Part shown: piece after piece, positions 63,780 through 64,000 of the stretch | Layout of the letters: each line of letters opens with the position of its first letter | How positions within the stretch are numbered: the first letter of the stretch is position 1 | Assembly: GCA_017524725.1 (NCBI GenBank) | Contig: JAFXUZ010000043.1 | Coordinates: 1 to 64,000 of the forward strand | Direction of reading: 5' to 3' | From: Clostridia bacterium | Lineage (GTDB): Bacteria > Bacillota > Clostridia > Christensenellales > Aristaeellaceae | Length of the DNA: 64,000 bases | Notes under the pieces: generated by a model | The model's database searches: none | Seen by the model: only the letters and a program-made list of their open reading frames with translations | Told to the model about the DNA's origin: nothing | Position numbers and translations under genes: made by a program

Positions 63780-63809
63780 GGCCGGAGCTTGAAGCTCCGG
63801 CCGGGCTTT
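63780..63809. terminator. bidirectional terminator at the right side
   Basis: Stem ggccggagctt / aagctccggcc is followed by gggctttta on the plus strand and by TTTTTACG on the minus strand. It lies between the caspase-like gene and the convergent partial gene. Confidence 0.82.
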
Positions 63810-63828
63810 TATACCTTTGCCGCAGGGA

Positions 63829-64000
63829 TCATCTATCCAGTTCTTCCAGTCGCCTGAGCCAGTCAAGGATCGATCCGTCGGCAAACAGCGTCATCAGAAA
63901 GCCTTCGGAAAACCTTTCGGCGCGGATGGCCGCGAATATCATCGCAAGGATGCACCTGGCGTCGCAGCCGGCAGTATCAGCCCGATCAAGTGTGTCGGTG
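63829..64000 (-). CDS. C-terminal part of a small protein, possibly DUF6508-like
   Basis: The frame enters from the right edge and ends at the stop codon at 63829-63831. The visible 56 residues include ILAMIFAAIRAERFSEGF followed by a DGSILDWLRRLEELD tail. This resembles the C-terminus of DUF6508 proteins (ERFxDGxL ... LxRLxEL), but the fragment is too short for certainty. The start lies outside the window. Confidence 0.5.
   Translation of the reverse strand, partial: TDTLDRADTAGCDARCILAMIFAAIRAERFSEGFLMTLFADGSILDWLRRLEELDR

Overview
The window reads as a chromosomal stretch of an anaerobic, carbohydrate-degrading member of the Bacillota, most likely a gut or rumen Clostridia relative. The evidence is a T-box leader in front of thrS, strong AGGAGG ribosome binding sites, consensus sigma-A promoters with 17-bp spacers, a two-iron-type superoxide reductase, a Tn916-type integrase with TnpV, and a polysaccharide utilisation locus with Lpl/Yte-type ABC transport. 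The genus cannot be named from the sequence alone.

Layout. (1) 381-7821, minus strand: a five-gene operon (esterase, YfcC-type carrier, malic enzyme, lipoprotein, membrane-bound hydrolase), controlled by a divergent LysR regulator at 8021-8965. (2) 9208-13851: a broken recombinase gene abutting a small integrated element. The element carries Xis, Int, MobC-like, TnpV, ParM and ParR-like genes in one operon, plus a divergent Cro/CI-type repressor; its switch region holds two opposed consensus promoters and a palindrome. (3) 14079-17395: a GMP synthase lacking its glutaminase domain, and thrS under a T-box. (4) 17487-22628: an ABC exporter pair and the peptidases PepT and PepC. (5) 23463-26807: a secreted serine hydrolase with three peptidoglycan-binding repeats, a HIT protein and the RdgB nucleotide pyrophosphatase. 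(6) 26814-33662, minus strand: a MATE carrier fused to an anti-sigma-type kinase domain, an ABCG-like ATPase with its own membrane domain, a permease with seven internal repeats, a SpoIIE-type phosphatase and a small protein resembling a degenerate kinase. (7) 33881-41110: a giant secreted protein of about 74 repeats, whose last third is built from 678-bp tandem duplications. (8) 41276-48339: a sugar (KDG-type) kinase, amidohydrolase, XerD-like recombinase, tRNA-Ala, GH16 glucanase, MBL-fold lipoprotein, alpha/beta hydrolase and superoxide reductase. (9) 48423-55306: a minus-strand locus encoding two permeases, a solute-binding protein, GH105 and GH112, best read as uptake and breakdown of rhamnogalacturonan-type oligosaccharides. 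(10) 55605-64000: aldo/keto reductase, secreted cyclophilin, lipoprotein, GH43-like enzyme, LRR protein, acetyl-esterase-like hydrolase, AraC regulator, a secreted caspase-like peptidase and a partial gene at the right edge.

The parts most likely to be new are the transporter plus phosphatase/kinase operon (6), its seven-repeat permease loop, and the divergently transcribed giant repeat protein (7). Functional statements rest on motifs read by eye; no database search was run.
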